NCBI RefSeq assembly: GCF_019656015.1
Contig: NZ_BPKW01000004.1
Coordinates: 124,001 to 188,000 of the forward strand
DNA from: Leuconostoc inhae
Lineage (GTDB): Bacteria; Bacillota; Bacilli; Lactobacillales; Lactobacillaceae
Reading direction: 5' to 3'
DNA: 64,000 nt
Position 1 is the first letter of the stretch. Every line of letters begins with the position of its first letter. Positions 17,839-27,400 of this stretch are shown here, in pieces. The notes beneath the pieces are model-generated. The model was not told the origin of the DNA. It saw only the letters and a list, made by a program, of their open reading frames with translations, and did not search any database. Both the position numbers and the translations under genes were made by a program.

Positions 17839-19644
17839 ATGTGTGGAATTGTTGGTGCTACAGGATTGAATCAAGTTTTACCAAGTTTGTTAAGAGGTTT
17901 AGAAAAATTAGAGTATCGTGGTTATGATTCGGCCGGTGTTTATGTTAATGGTGGCGATGCTGGTGACTTTTTAGTACGAGAAAAAGGTCGTGTTTCGGTA
18001 TTAGAAGAAGCAACAAAAAATAAAAATATCACTGGCACAGCAGGTATTGCACATACTCGTTGGGCTACGCACGGTGGTGTTTCTGTTGAAAATGCGCATC
18101 CGCATATGTCTGAAGATGGTCGTTTTTTCTTGGTTCATAACGGTGTTATTGAAAATTATGATGAATTGCGTGATACCTACTTGCAGGGTGTGAAATTACA
18201 CTCACAAACTGATACTGAAATTGCGGTTCAATTGATTGATAAGTTTTCAAGAGAAAATAACATGTCGACATTTGATGCTTTTCGTCAAATGATTTCTTTG
18301 TTGGATGATAATTCTGCTTATGGATTCTTGTTAATGGACAATGAAACACCTGACTTATTGTATGCTGCTAAGAAAAAGTCACCCTTGTTAATTGGTATAG
18401 CAGATGAGGGCAATGTTGTGACATCAGATGCAACAGCAATGCTTGATGTGACACAAGACTTTATTGAGTTAATGGATGGCGACGTTGCGATTATTGACAA
18501 GAAAGCAGTTAATTTGTTTGATGCACAGGGCCATGAAGTGACACGCGAGTCATTTCATTTGGATATTGACGCTTCAGAAACTGATAAAGGTGTATATCCT
18601 TACTACATGTTAAAAGAAATTGATGAACAAGTTATTGTAGCACATACATTATCACAATATTATTTTGATGACGATGCACAAATTCAAAATATTGATGATG
18701 AAATTATTGCAGCCATCAAAGCGGCTGATCGTCTGTATATTGTCGCTGCTGGTACATCTTATCATGCGGGACTTGTGGGGAAACGATATTTCGAACAATG
18801 GACTGGCATACCAACAGAAGTACATATTTCTTCGGAATTTGCCTATGATCAGCCACTATTAAGTCAGCGACCATTCTTTATTTTCTTAAGCCAATCAGGA
18901 GAAACAGCTGACTCTCGTGAGGTTCTTGATAACGTGGTTAAGCAGGGTTATCCTTCTTTGACTTTAGCAAACGTCATGAATTCAACTTTAACACGTGAAG
19001 CAAACTTTGCGTTGCCATTGTTGGCTGGCCCAGAAATTGCGGTGGCTTCCACAAAAGCCTACACGGCACAAATTATTGTCGAAGCAATTTTGGCGCATGC
19101 GGTTGGCAATAGTCAACTTGATTTAAAAAATGAATTAGCAAAAACTGCTGTTGAAATGCAAGTTATCATTGATCAAAAAGATGATTTTAAGGCGATTGCA
19201 GAACAAGCATTGCGAGGACAAAAATCAGCATTTTACATTGGTCGAGGATTAGATGCTGCAGTGGCTGTTGAAGCTGCCTTAAAGTTAAAAGAAATTTCTT
19301 ATATTCAAACAGAAGGATTTGCTGCTGGTGAACTCAAGCATGGGACAATTTCATTAATTGAGGAAGGAACGCCGGTCTTTGCCTTGCTAACACAATCAAA
19401 GACCGCAGGATTAGTGCGTGGCGAAATTGCACAAGTAGCAGCCCGTGGTGCTAACACAGTTATTATTTCAGGTAAAGCGCTTGCCAAAAAAGGCGATGCC
19501 TATATTTTGCCAGATGTTAACGAATTATTAATGCCATTGTTAACAATTATACCTGCGCAATTAATTGCTTACTATGCAACACTAGATCGTAATTTGGACG
19601 TTGATCGTCCAAGAAATTTAGCGAAATCTGTTACAGTACAATAA
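17839..19644 (+). CDS. glmS: Glutamine-fructose-6-phosphate aminotransferase (isomerizing)
   Basis: Makes glucosamine-6-phosphate for peptidoglycan from fructose-6-phosphate and glutamine. The 601 residues have an N-terminal Ntn glutaminase domain, with catalytic Cys after removal of Met (MCGIVGATG), followed by two SIS domains (SQSGETADS, STKAYTAQ) and the C-terminal DRPRNLAKSVTVQ tail. ATG 17839 is required for the catalytic Cys2; AAGAGG precedes it. A strong housekeeping-type promoter and no ribozyme suggest control differs from that of Bacillus. Confidence 0.96.
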   Translation: MCGIVGATGLNQVLPSLLRGLEKLEYRGYDSAGVYVNGGDAGDFLVREKGRVSVLEEATKNKNITGTAGIAHTRWATHGGVSVENAHPHMSEDGRFFLVHNGVIENYDELRDTYLQGVKLHSQTDTEIAVQLIDKFSRENNMSTFDAFRQMISLLDDNSAYGFLLMDNETPDLLYAAKKKSPLLIGIADEGNVVTSDATAMLDVTQDFIELMDGDVAIIDKKAVNLFDAQGHEVTRESFHLDIDASETDKGVYPYYMLKEIDEQVIVAHTLSQYYFDDDAQIQNIDDEIIAAIKAADRLYIVAAGTSYHAGLVGKRYFEQWTGIPTEVHISSEFAYDQPLLSQRPFFIFLSQSGETADSREVLDNVVKQGYPSLTLANVMNSTLTREANFALPLLAGPEIAVASTKAYTAQIIVEAILAHAVGNSQLDLKNELAKTAVEMQVIIDQKDDFKAIAEQALRGQKSAFYIGRGLDAAVAVEAALKLKEISYIQTEGFAAGELKHGTISLIEEGTPVFALLTQSKTAGLVRGEIAQVAARGANTVIISGKALAKKGDAYILPDVNELLMPLLTIIPAQLIAYYATLDRNLDVDRPRNLAKSVTVQ

Positions 19645-19651
19645 ACTTTAG

Positions 19652-19685
19652 ACGTGATAAGAAAATTCTTATCACGTTTTTTTGT
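19652..19685 (+). terminator. Terminator of glmS
   Basis: ACGTGATAAGAA pairs with TTCTTATCACGT around AA, followed by seven T. Confidence 0.93.
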
Positions 19686-19710
19686 GCATGAGCGTGACAT
19701 CTGGTAAAAT
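19682..19710 (+). promoter_or_regulatory. Promoter of uppS-cdsA-rseP
   Basis: The extended -10 TGGTAAAAT (19702-19710) has a weak -35 TTGTGC (19682-19687) at 17 bp. Start predicted near 19717. Confidence 0.65.
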
Positions 19711-19756
19711 GAACTAGATAGCATTGCGCATATTGCGCATCAAGGAGGGGGCCATC

Positions 19757-20536
19757 TTGGCGCTTTTTAAAACGAAAACGAATATTAGTACTGTACAGGC
19801 ACAATTGAAAATACCCGATCATGTTGCCATTATCATGGATGGTAATGGCCGGTGGGCGAAACGCCGTCTTATGCCACGAATTGCTGGTCACAAAACAGCA
19901 ATGAACACAGTTAAAAAAATAGCCACAGCGGCAAGCGACTTAGGCATTAAAGTTTTGACTTTGTATGCTTTTTCAACTGAGAATTGGTCACGTCCAAAGG
20001 ATGAAGTTAATTTTTTAATGCAATTGCCAATTGATTTTTTTAACGATTTTGTGCCTGAGCTGGTTAAAAATAACATTCGAGTTCAGGTAATGGGAAATAT
20101 TGATGGGCTACCGAAAGGAACGCAAGTAGCAGTTAAAAATGCTATCAATCAAACTGTTAACGGAACAGGAATGATTTTGAATTTTGCTTTAAATTATGGT
20201 GGGCAAGTAGAAATCGTTGAAGCAGCTAAAAAATTAGCTCAGCAGGTTGCCACTGGTGAGCTTTTGCCAAATGATATTAATGCCAACCTTTTTTCTAAGG
20301 CATTACAGACAGGTAAACTGGGTGATTTGGCAGCGCCTGATTTAATGATAAGAACGTCGGGAGAATTACGTTTGAGTAATTTTATGCCTTACCAAGCAGC
20401 TTATACGGAACTGTATTTCACTGATGTCCTATGGCCTGACTATACTGCAGATGATTTAGTTGAAGCTATTGCATCATTTACTTCACGTGATCGTCGATTT
20501 GGCGGTTTAAACGACAAATACGAAAGCGAGATTTAA
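19757..20536 (+). CDS. uppS: Undecaprenyl diphosphate synthase
   Basis: Condenses IPP onto farnesyl diphosphate to make the C55 lipid carrier for wall synthesis, the main use of the mevalonate pathway genes in this window. The 259-residue cis-prenyltransferase has IMDGNGRWAK with catalytic Asp, FSTENWSRP, and the C-terminal RTSGELRLSNF and DRRFGG motifs. TTG 19757 is chosen because AAGGAGGGG (19742-19750) is ideally spaced; an upstream in-frame TTG at 19724 has none. It is followed 3 nt later by cdsA. Confidence 0.95.
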   Translation: MALFKTKTNISTVQAQLKIPDHVAIIMDGNGRWAKRRLMPRIAGHKTAMNTVKKIATAASDLGIKVLTLYAFSTENWSRPKDEVNFLMQLPIDFFNDFVPELVKNNIRVQVMGNIDGLPKGTQVAVKNAINQTVNGTGMILNFALNYGGQVEIVEAAKKLAQQVATGELLPNDINANLFSKALQTGKLGDLAAPDLMIRTSGELRLSNFMPYQAAYTELYFTDVLWPDYTADDLVEAIASFTSRDRRFGGLNDKYESEI

Positions 20537-20539
20537 TAC

Positions 20540-21334
20540 ATGAAAGTGCGCGTTATAACTGCTGTAGTGGCTTTACTCATCTTTATTCCACTTCTTATTA
20601 TTGGCAAGTTGCCATTATTGATTTTAACATTGATATTGGGAATTATTGCCGTGAGTGAAATTTTGCGGATGAAACATATTATTTTTGTATCAACTGAGGC
20701 GCTCATCAGTTTTGTGGGGGTCATTGCAATTACTTTGCCTAACAGTTTTTGGCATGATGTACCAGTTGCTCAAAGTGCCCACGTTGTGTTTTATATTTTG
20801 GCATTCTTAATGCTATTAAATACAGTGTTAGCGCGTAATCATTTTAATTTTGATGATGCAGGTGCAATGACATTAGCTATGTTATATATTGGTACGGGTT
20901 TTCATTATTTTTTTCAAGCAGCAAGTGTTGGTTTGCCAACAGTTTTTTTTGGTATGTTGATTGTTTGGATAACTGACTCTGGCGCATACATGGTTGGCCG
21001 TGCAATAGGGAAACATAAATTGGCGCCTAAAATTAGTCCTAACAAGACATGGGAGGGGTCAATTGGCGGTGGTCTAATCGCTGTTATTATTATCCCTATA
21101 CTTTTTAACCTATTTAATTGGTTACCAAATTATGATTTGATCGAATTGGTGTTATTTACAATTGTTTTGTCAATTGCAGGGCAATTGGGAGATTTAATTG
21201 AATCAGGTCTTAAAAGACATTATGGTGTTAAAGATTCAGGAAATATATTACCTGGTCATGGCGGTATTTTGGATCGTTTTGACTCAATGCTCATTGTTAT
21301 GCCATTAATGGCTATTTTAGGTATGTTAGGATAA
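20540..21334 (+). CDS. cdsA: Phosphatidate cytidylyltransferase
   Basis: Forms CDP-diacylglycerol, the branch point of phospholipid synthesis, in the membrane. The 264 residues have about 7-8 hydrophobic segments and the C-terminal CDP-alcohol signature KDSGNILPGHGGILDRFDS. It lies between uppS and rseP, as in most Firmicutes. The ribosome site is poor; coupling to uppS is likely. Confidence 0.94.
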   Translation: MKVRVITAVVALLIFIPLLIIGKLPLLILTLILGIIAVSEILRMKHIIFVSTEALISFVGVIAITLPNSFWHDVPVAQSAHVVFYILAFLMLLNTVLARNHFNFDDAGAMTLAMLYIGTGFHYFFQAASVGLPTVFFGMLIVWITDSGAYMVGRAIGKHKLAPKISPNKTWEGSIGGGLIAVIIIPILFNLFNWLPNYDLIELVLFTIVLSIAGQLGDLIESGLKRHYGVKDSGNILPGHGGILDRFDSMLIVMPLMAILGMLG

Positions 21335-21340
21335 AACCAT

Positions 21341-22594
21341 ATGAATTTAACCGCAATTATTGCATTTATATTTGTTTTTGGTGTACTGGTCGCAGTACAT
21401 GAGTTTGGGCATTTTTTTGTTGCTAAAAAATCGGGCGTACTAGTACGTGAATTCGCAATTGGTATGGGGCCAAAGTTACTAAGTTGGCATCGTAATCATA
21501 CGGCGTATACAATTCGTATATTACCGGTAGGTGGTTATGTCCGTATGGCAGGATTAGATGAGGAAGCAGACTTAGATTCTGGGCAACGGGTACGCTTAAC
21601 ATTTGATGATCAAAATCATATTATAAAAATTGATAAGCGTATTGATGAAGTTGGCGATGGTGTACCCTTTCAAGTAGATAAGTTTGATTTAAGCGATGCT
21701 TTAATTTTAACTGGTTTTCTAAATGGTGACGACGTATCAAAAACATTAGATGTTCACCACGACGCGACTATTGTTGAAATCAATGGGACAGAAATTCAAA
21801 TTGCACCTCGTGATTCGTGGATTCAAAGTGCCAAAGTTTATAAACGCGCATTAATTAATATTGCTGGGCCAGCAATGAATTTTATTTTAGCACTGGTTGT
21901 TTTTTCCGGGTTAGCATTTGCCTTACCAGAAGTGACGTTAAATGAACCAATTGTTGGCACTGTTCAAAACAACATGCCGGCAAGAGTAGCTGGACTAAGG
22001 GCTGATGATCAAATTATTGCTATTAATAATCACAAAACGACTACATGGGAAGAAGTAGCAACTAGCATTAGCGATACAGCGAACAATCATTTAATTTTTT
22101 CTGTATTGCGCAACGGTAATAAAATTAAATTAAACATGACTGCAAAAACTGTTAAAATAGATGGTATTAACAGATCATTAGTAGGAATCACACCGAGGAC
22201 ATATACGGACTTTGGTTCACGCATTAAATACGGCTTTTTAACAACAAGCACAACAATACAAAGAATCTGGTATGCTTTGAGTCATCTCTTTTCTGGTGGA
22301 TTTAGTTTAGATAAACTGGGTGGACCAGTATCTATTGCTAAGCAAACATCAACGGCAGCTAAAACAGGATTTTTGGGTATTTTGGCCTTTATGGCTATGC
22401 TATCTTTAAACTTAGGCATCATGAATTTGATTCCTATACCAGCGTTGGATGGCGGTAAATTAGTTTTAAATGCCATAGAAGCAATTCTACGTAGACCATT
22501 ACCAGCATCAATTGAAAACGTGGTGACAATTGGTGGGGCTATTTTCATGTTTGTTTTGATGATTGCTGTTACGATAAACGATTTGCTGCGATAA
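21341..22594 (+). CDS. rseP: Site-2 intramembrane zinc protease RseP/RasP
   Basis: An intramembrane metalloprotease (M50) that cuts anti-sigma factors and signal peptide remnants. The 417 residues have the zinc motif HEFGH in the first membrane segment (about residues 21-25), a PDZ domain in the middle (VGTVQNNMPARVAGL), and the third ligand region NLIPIPALDGGKL near the C terminus. A second region of about 60 residues before the PDZ domain is typical of the lactobacillar form. It sits 6 nt after cdsA. Confidence 0.93.
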   Translation: MNLTAIIAFIFVFGVLVAVHEFGHFFVAKKSGVLVREFAIGMGPKLLSWHRNHTAYTIRILPVGGYVRMAGLDEEADLDSGQRVRLTFDDQNHIIKIDKRIDEVGDGVPFQVDKFDLSDALILTGFLNGDDVSKTLDVHHDATIVEINGTEIQIAPRDSWIQSAKVYKRALINIAGPAMNFILALVVFSGLAFALPEVTLNEPIVGTVQNNMPARVAGLRADDQIIAINNHKTTTWEEVATSISDTANNHLIFSVLRNGNKIKLNMTAKTVKIDGINRSLVGITPRTYTDFGSRIKYGFLTTSTTIQRIWYALSHLFSGGFSLDKLGGPVSIAKQTSTAAKTGFLGILAFMAMLSLNLGIMNLIPIPALDGGKLVLNAIEAILRRPLPASIENVVTIGGAIFMFVLMIAVTINDLLR

Positions 22595-22675
22595 GTCATT
22601 TATCGCAACAATCACCTTTACTTAAGCTATAGTGTTATATATTATTCAAAAAAGAAAATTGAACGAGGATTACTT

Positions 22676-24391
22676 ATGAAACAATCTAAATTGTTAATGC
22701 CAACTTTACGAGAAATACCTGCCGATGCAGAAGTTAAGAGTCATCAGTTATTACTGAAAGCTGGATTTATTCGTCCTGTAGCTGCAGGTATGTTTTCATA
22801 TTTACCTATGGCTAAGCGTGTATTAAATAAAATTGAAAATATCATTCGTGAAGAAATGAATGCTATTGATGCTAACGAAATGCTGGTACCAGAAATTTTG
22901 CCTGCTGAACTATGGGAAAAATCGGGACGTTATGCAACATATGGACCAGCATTGTACAAGTTTAAAAATCGTCAGGATCGTGACTTTATTTTAGGTCCGA
23001 CACATGAAGAAACATTCACACAACTCATGTCTGATGATATTAAATCTTATAAAAAGTTACCATTGGTTGTTTATCAAATACAGCCAAAATTCCGTGATGA
23101 AAACAGACCACGTTTTGGACTTTTACGTACACGTGAATTTATTATGAAAGACGCTTATTCATTTAGTGCAGATCAAGAAGGTTTAGATCAAGCATTTCAT
23201 AATATGGAGACTGCTTATATCAAAATTTTTGATCGTATTGGTTTGTCATATCGTGCTATCGTCGGTGATGCCGGTGCGATGGGCGGATCAGATTCAAAAG
23301 AATTTTCAGCCCCTGCTGCTGCTGGAGAAGATATTATTGCTTACTCTGATACAACAGACTATGCGGCTAATTTAGAAATGGCGAAAGACTTTTACGAACG
23401 TCAAAATGAAACTGCAGAAGCTCAAGAATTAACGTTAATTGATACACCAGATGCAAAAACAATCACAGAAGTTTCGAACTTCTTATCAATTGAAACAAAC
23501 ATAATTGCAAAGACAATTATGTTTGTTGCTGATAATAAGTTGGTGGCAGTTGTAACGACTGGTGATTTTGAAGTTAACACTGTTAAGGTACAAAATTTCC
23601 TACAAGTTGATACGCTTGAAGTTGCAGAAGAAAATCAGGTACGTGATTTATTGGGCGCTGGATTTGGTTCACTTGGACCCATTAATCTACCTGAAGAAAT
23701 CCAACTGTTGGTCGATGAGCGTGCGGCTGATATGGCAAATTTTGTTGCTGGTGCCAACAAAGATGGCAAACATTACATGAATATTAACTGGCAACGTGAT
23801 GTTAAACTCCTTGAAGAAAATGTCGGTGATTTCCGTACAGCACGTGAAGGTGATACTGCAATTGACGGCAAAGGTAAGTTAGTATTTACACCAGGAATTG
23901 AAATTGGGCACATATTTAAACTCGGTACGCGTTATTCAAAGACGCTAGGTGCGCAAGTATTAAATGAAAATGGGCGCCAAACTGATATGATTATGGGATC
24001 TTATGGTATTGGCGTGTCTCGTCTTTTAAGCGCAATTGTTGAACAAAAAGCTGATGAAGATGGTCTGGTTTGGCCTGCTAATGTAGCACCATTTGATGTA
24101 CATATTGTGCCAGTCAATATAAAAGATGCTGATCAAGTACGTGTAGCTGGACAATTAGAGACGTTATTGACAACACAAGGATTAGAAGTCTTAGTTGATG
24201 ATCGAAAAGAACGTGCTGGCGTTAAGTTTGCTGATGCAGATCTCATAGGGTTACCAATCCGTATTACGGTTGGTAAAAAAGCCAGTGAAGATATTGTAGA
24301 AGTTAAAGTACGTGCAAGTAATACAAATATTGAGATGCGTCTAAGTGAAGTTGTTGATTCTGTTTCGGTATTGTTGAGCGGTGATAAATAA
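22676..24391 (+). CDS. proS: Prolyl-tRNA synthetase
   Basis: Charges tRNA-Pro. A 571-residue class II synthetase of the bacterial type with an editing (INS) domain between motifs 2 and 3 (roughly residues 220-400). Motif 2 is in FRDENRPRFGLLRTREFIMKD and motif 3 is in GSYGIGVSRLL. A C-terminal anticodon-binding domain follows. GAGG lies 8 nt before the ATG. The 81-bp upstream gap is too short for a T-box. Confidence 0.96.
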   Translation: MKQSKLLMPTLREIPADAEVKSHQLLLKAGFIRPVAAGMFSYLPMAKRVLNKIENIIREEMNAIDANEMLVPEILPAELWEKSGRYATYGPALYKFKNRQDRDFILGPTHEETFTQLMSDDIKSYKKLPLVVYQIQPKFRDENRPRFGLLRTREFIMKDAYSFSADQEGLDQAFHNMETAYIKIFDRIGLSYRAIVGDAGAMGGSDSKEFSAPAAAGEDIIAYSDTTDYAANLEMAKDFYERQNETAEAQELTLIDTPDAKTITEVSNFLSIETNIIAKTIMFVADNKLVAVVTTGDFEVNTVKVQNFLQVDTLEVAEENQVRDLLGAGFGSLGPINLPEEIQLLVDERAADMANFVAGANKDGKHYMNINWQRDVKLLEENVGDFRTAREGDTAIDGKGKLVFTPGIEIGHIFKLGTRYSKTLGAQVLNENGRQTDMIMGSYGIGVSRLLSAIVEQKADEDGLVWPANVAPFDVHIVPVNIKDADQVRVAGQLETLLTTQGLEVLVDDRKERAGVKFADADLIGLPIRITVGKKASEDIVEVKVRASNTNIEMRLSEVVDSVSVLLSGDK

Positions 24392-24394
24392 AAC

Positions 24395-24420
24395 AAAAAA
24401 CCGAATTTTTCGGTTTTTTT
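24395..24420 (+). terminator. Terminator of proS
   Basis: AAAAAACCGAA pairs with TTCGGTTTTTT around TTT, directly after the stop codon and before polC. Confidence 0.85.
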
Positions 24421-24442
24421 AATCAATAAATTAGAGGGAAAT

Positions 24443-27400
24443 ATGGCATTAACCCAACAAGAACAATTACAACATTTACTGAATCATATTCAGTTACCAA
24501 CAGAAATGCAAGGTTTTTTTAATACTGGTAAATTAACGCAAGTTGTTGTTTCAAAAAATTCAAAAACTTGGGCCTTCCATTTAACTTTAGATAACATATT
24601 GCCTATTAATGTGTTGATGCAATTTCGTCAAAATCTGCACGCGGCATTTACTAATATTGCTGGGACAGTAGTAATCATTAAAACCTCAGTTCAAGTGATT
24701 GATGAAGAGCTCATGAATCAATATTGGCATATTACACTTGCAGAATCAAATCTGAATCATGCCATAATTCAACAAATGGCTAGTAACACAATGCTAAAAA
24801 AAATAGATCAAAACCATTACAGTATTGCTGTGGGTGCTCAGCTATTATTTAGTTCTTTAAATGAATCTGCATTAGATTCAATTGTGGCTGCATATCAAAA
24901 TGTTGGTTTTCCTAAAGTCATTTTGACGCCAAGTAAGGACGATACCTTGATGCAACAGATTGAAGAAAGTGTGGCGCAACATCATGCCAAGGTGAATGAA
25001 GACTTGCAAAAGGCGATTAAAGCTAGTGAACAAACTAAACCAAAATCATCAATGACAGGTGTGAAATTAACATTAGGACGTAAAATTGCGGCTGATGCTG
25101 AAATAACGCGATTGGAAACAATTGATAATGAAGAAAATCGCGTTGTTGTCGAGGGCTATATATTTGCTAGTGAGGTTCGTGAATTACGTTCAGGACGCAA
25201 ACTCATGACACTTAAAGTAACGGATTATTCAAGTGCTATAGCAGCTAAAAAGTTTTCAAATAATGAGTCGGATGAGGCTGTATTTGAAAATTTAAAAACT
25301 GGTATGTGGGTACGCATGTCTGGAAATGTTCAAGAAGATACTTATGCACGTGAATTGGTTCTAAATATTTATGATTTGCAAGTTATTGATCATGAGGGCC
25401 GTCAAGAAAAATATCAAGGTGACAAAAAACGTATTGAACTGCAAGTGCACTCTACTATGTCATCAATGGACGCTGTAACCGATTATGCTGCTGTAGCAAA
25501 ATTAGCTAAAAATTGGGGACAAGAAGCGCTGGCAATCATTGATACAGCTAACGTACAGGGATTTCCAGAGGCAGTAGCTGCTGGACAGAAAAACGATTTA
25601 AAAATGATCTATGGTATGGAAGCTAACCTTGTTGAAGATGGGGAACCCATTGGATTTAATTTAGCGCCGGTCACGTTACTTGATAAAGATACAATTTATG
25701 TCGCATTTGATTTAGAAACAACAGGGCTGTCAGCTGTAACAGATAAAATTATTGAACTGTCAGCGGTTAAAATGCAGCTTGGAAATGTCATTGAAAAATT
25801 CTCAGAATATATTAATCCTGGATTTCCACTATCAGATTTTACAACAAAATTAACTTCGATAACGGATACGATGGTTGCTCATACTGATACTGAAGAAAAT
25901 ATTATCAATCGTTTCAGACAATGGGCTGGTGAGGCTGTTTTAATTGGCCATAATGTGACTTTTGATATTGGCTTTATGAATGCCGCTTACGCAAGATATA
26001 GTCAGGCGGCTATTACAAATCCAGTGATTGATACGTTACCGTTTACAAGGTGGTTGTACCCAGATTATAAATCTTATCGATTAGGTACGATTGCTAAGCG
26101 TTTTAGTATTAATCTGGAACAAGCGCATCGGGCAATATTTGATGCGGAAACTACTGGTCACATTGCTTGGCGTTTGATCAAAGAAGCGAATATACGTTAT
26201 GAATTAGTACGACATAATCAATTAAATGATCATATGACAGAGGGTCATGCTTGGAAACACGGACGTCCAGTTCATGCCACTCTACTTGTTCAAAATGATA
26301 TTGGCTTGAAAAACTTATATAAATTAGTTTCCCAATCTAATATTAATTTTTTCGCCCGTGTGCCTCGTATTCCGCGCTCTGTTTTGGATCAATATCGTGA
26401 AGGACTCGTTATTGGTACTGGCGATACAAGTGGTGATGTCATTATCACATTGATTGAAAAAGGCCGAGATGAAGCGCTTAAAAAAGCGCGGTATTATGAT
26501 TATATTGAAATCCAACCAACTGCTAATTATGCGCCAATGCTTGAATCAGAGTTAATCGCAAATACAGAAAAGCTACACGCTATTTTAAAAGAAATGGTAT
26601 CAATTGGTGATCAGTTAAAAAAACCTGTCGTTGTGACGGGGGATGTTAAATATACCAATCCAGAAGATAAAATTTATCGTGATATTTTAATTGCCACGCA
26701 ACCGGGCAATCCACAAAACAGGACAGCACTACCCAAACTACATTTTCGGACAACGCAAGATTTATTGGATGATTATGATTTTATGGGTGGTGATTTGGCC
26801 AAAAAATTGATTATCGACAATACACATGTTGTTGCTAATATGTTAGAAACAATTACGCCATTAAAAAGTGGTTCATATCCGCCTAATATACCAAGTGCTG
26901 GTGATGAACTTACTAAACGTACGCTTGAAACAGCAAAAAAATGGTATGGTGATCCTGTACCAGATGTTATCCAATCACGAATTGATCAAGAATTAACTGC
27001 AATTATTGGTAATGGTTTTGCGCCACACTATATTATCGCTCAGCGATTAGTTGAAAAGTCAAACAAAGATGGTTATTTAGTAGGTTCACGTGGTTCGGTT
27101 GGTTCTTCCTTCGTTGCCACAATGTCAGGTATAACAGAGGTTAACCCTTTTGCGCCTCATTATCGTAGCGCACATGGTGATTATTTTGAATTGGCAGATC
27201 CTAAAATTTATGAATCAGGTTATGATCTCCCTGATAAAGTTGATCCTAATCATCCAAATGAGATGCTAATTGGAGATGGCCAAAATATTCCCTTTGAAAC
27301 GTTCATGGGTTTTAAAGGAGACAAGGTACCAGATATTGATTTGAATTTTTCTGGTGATTATCAACCTATTGCACATAATTATATGAAGGTATTGTTTGGT

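Noticed and set aside
22595-22675. T-box riboswitch before proS
   Set aside because: The gap is 81 bp, and neither the specifier-loop architecture nor the T-box consensus is present. The asnS leader likewise lacks it.
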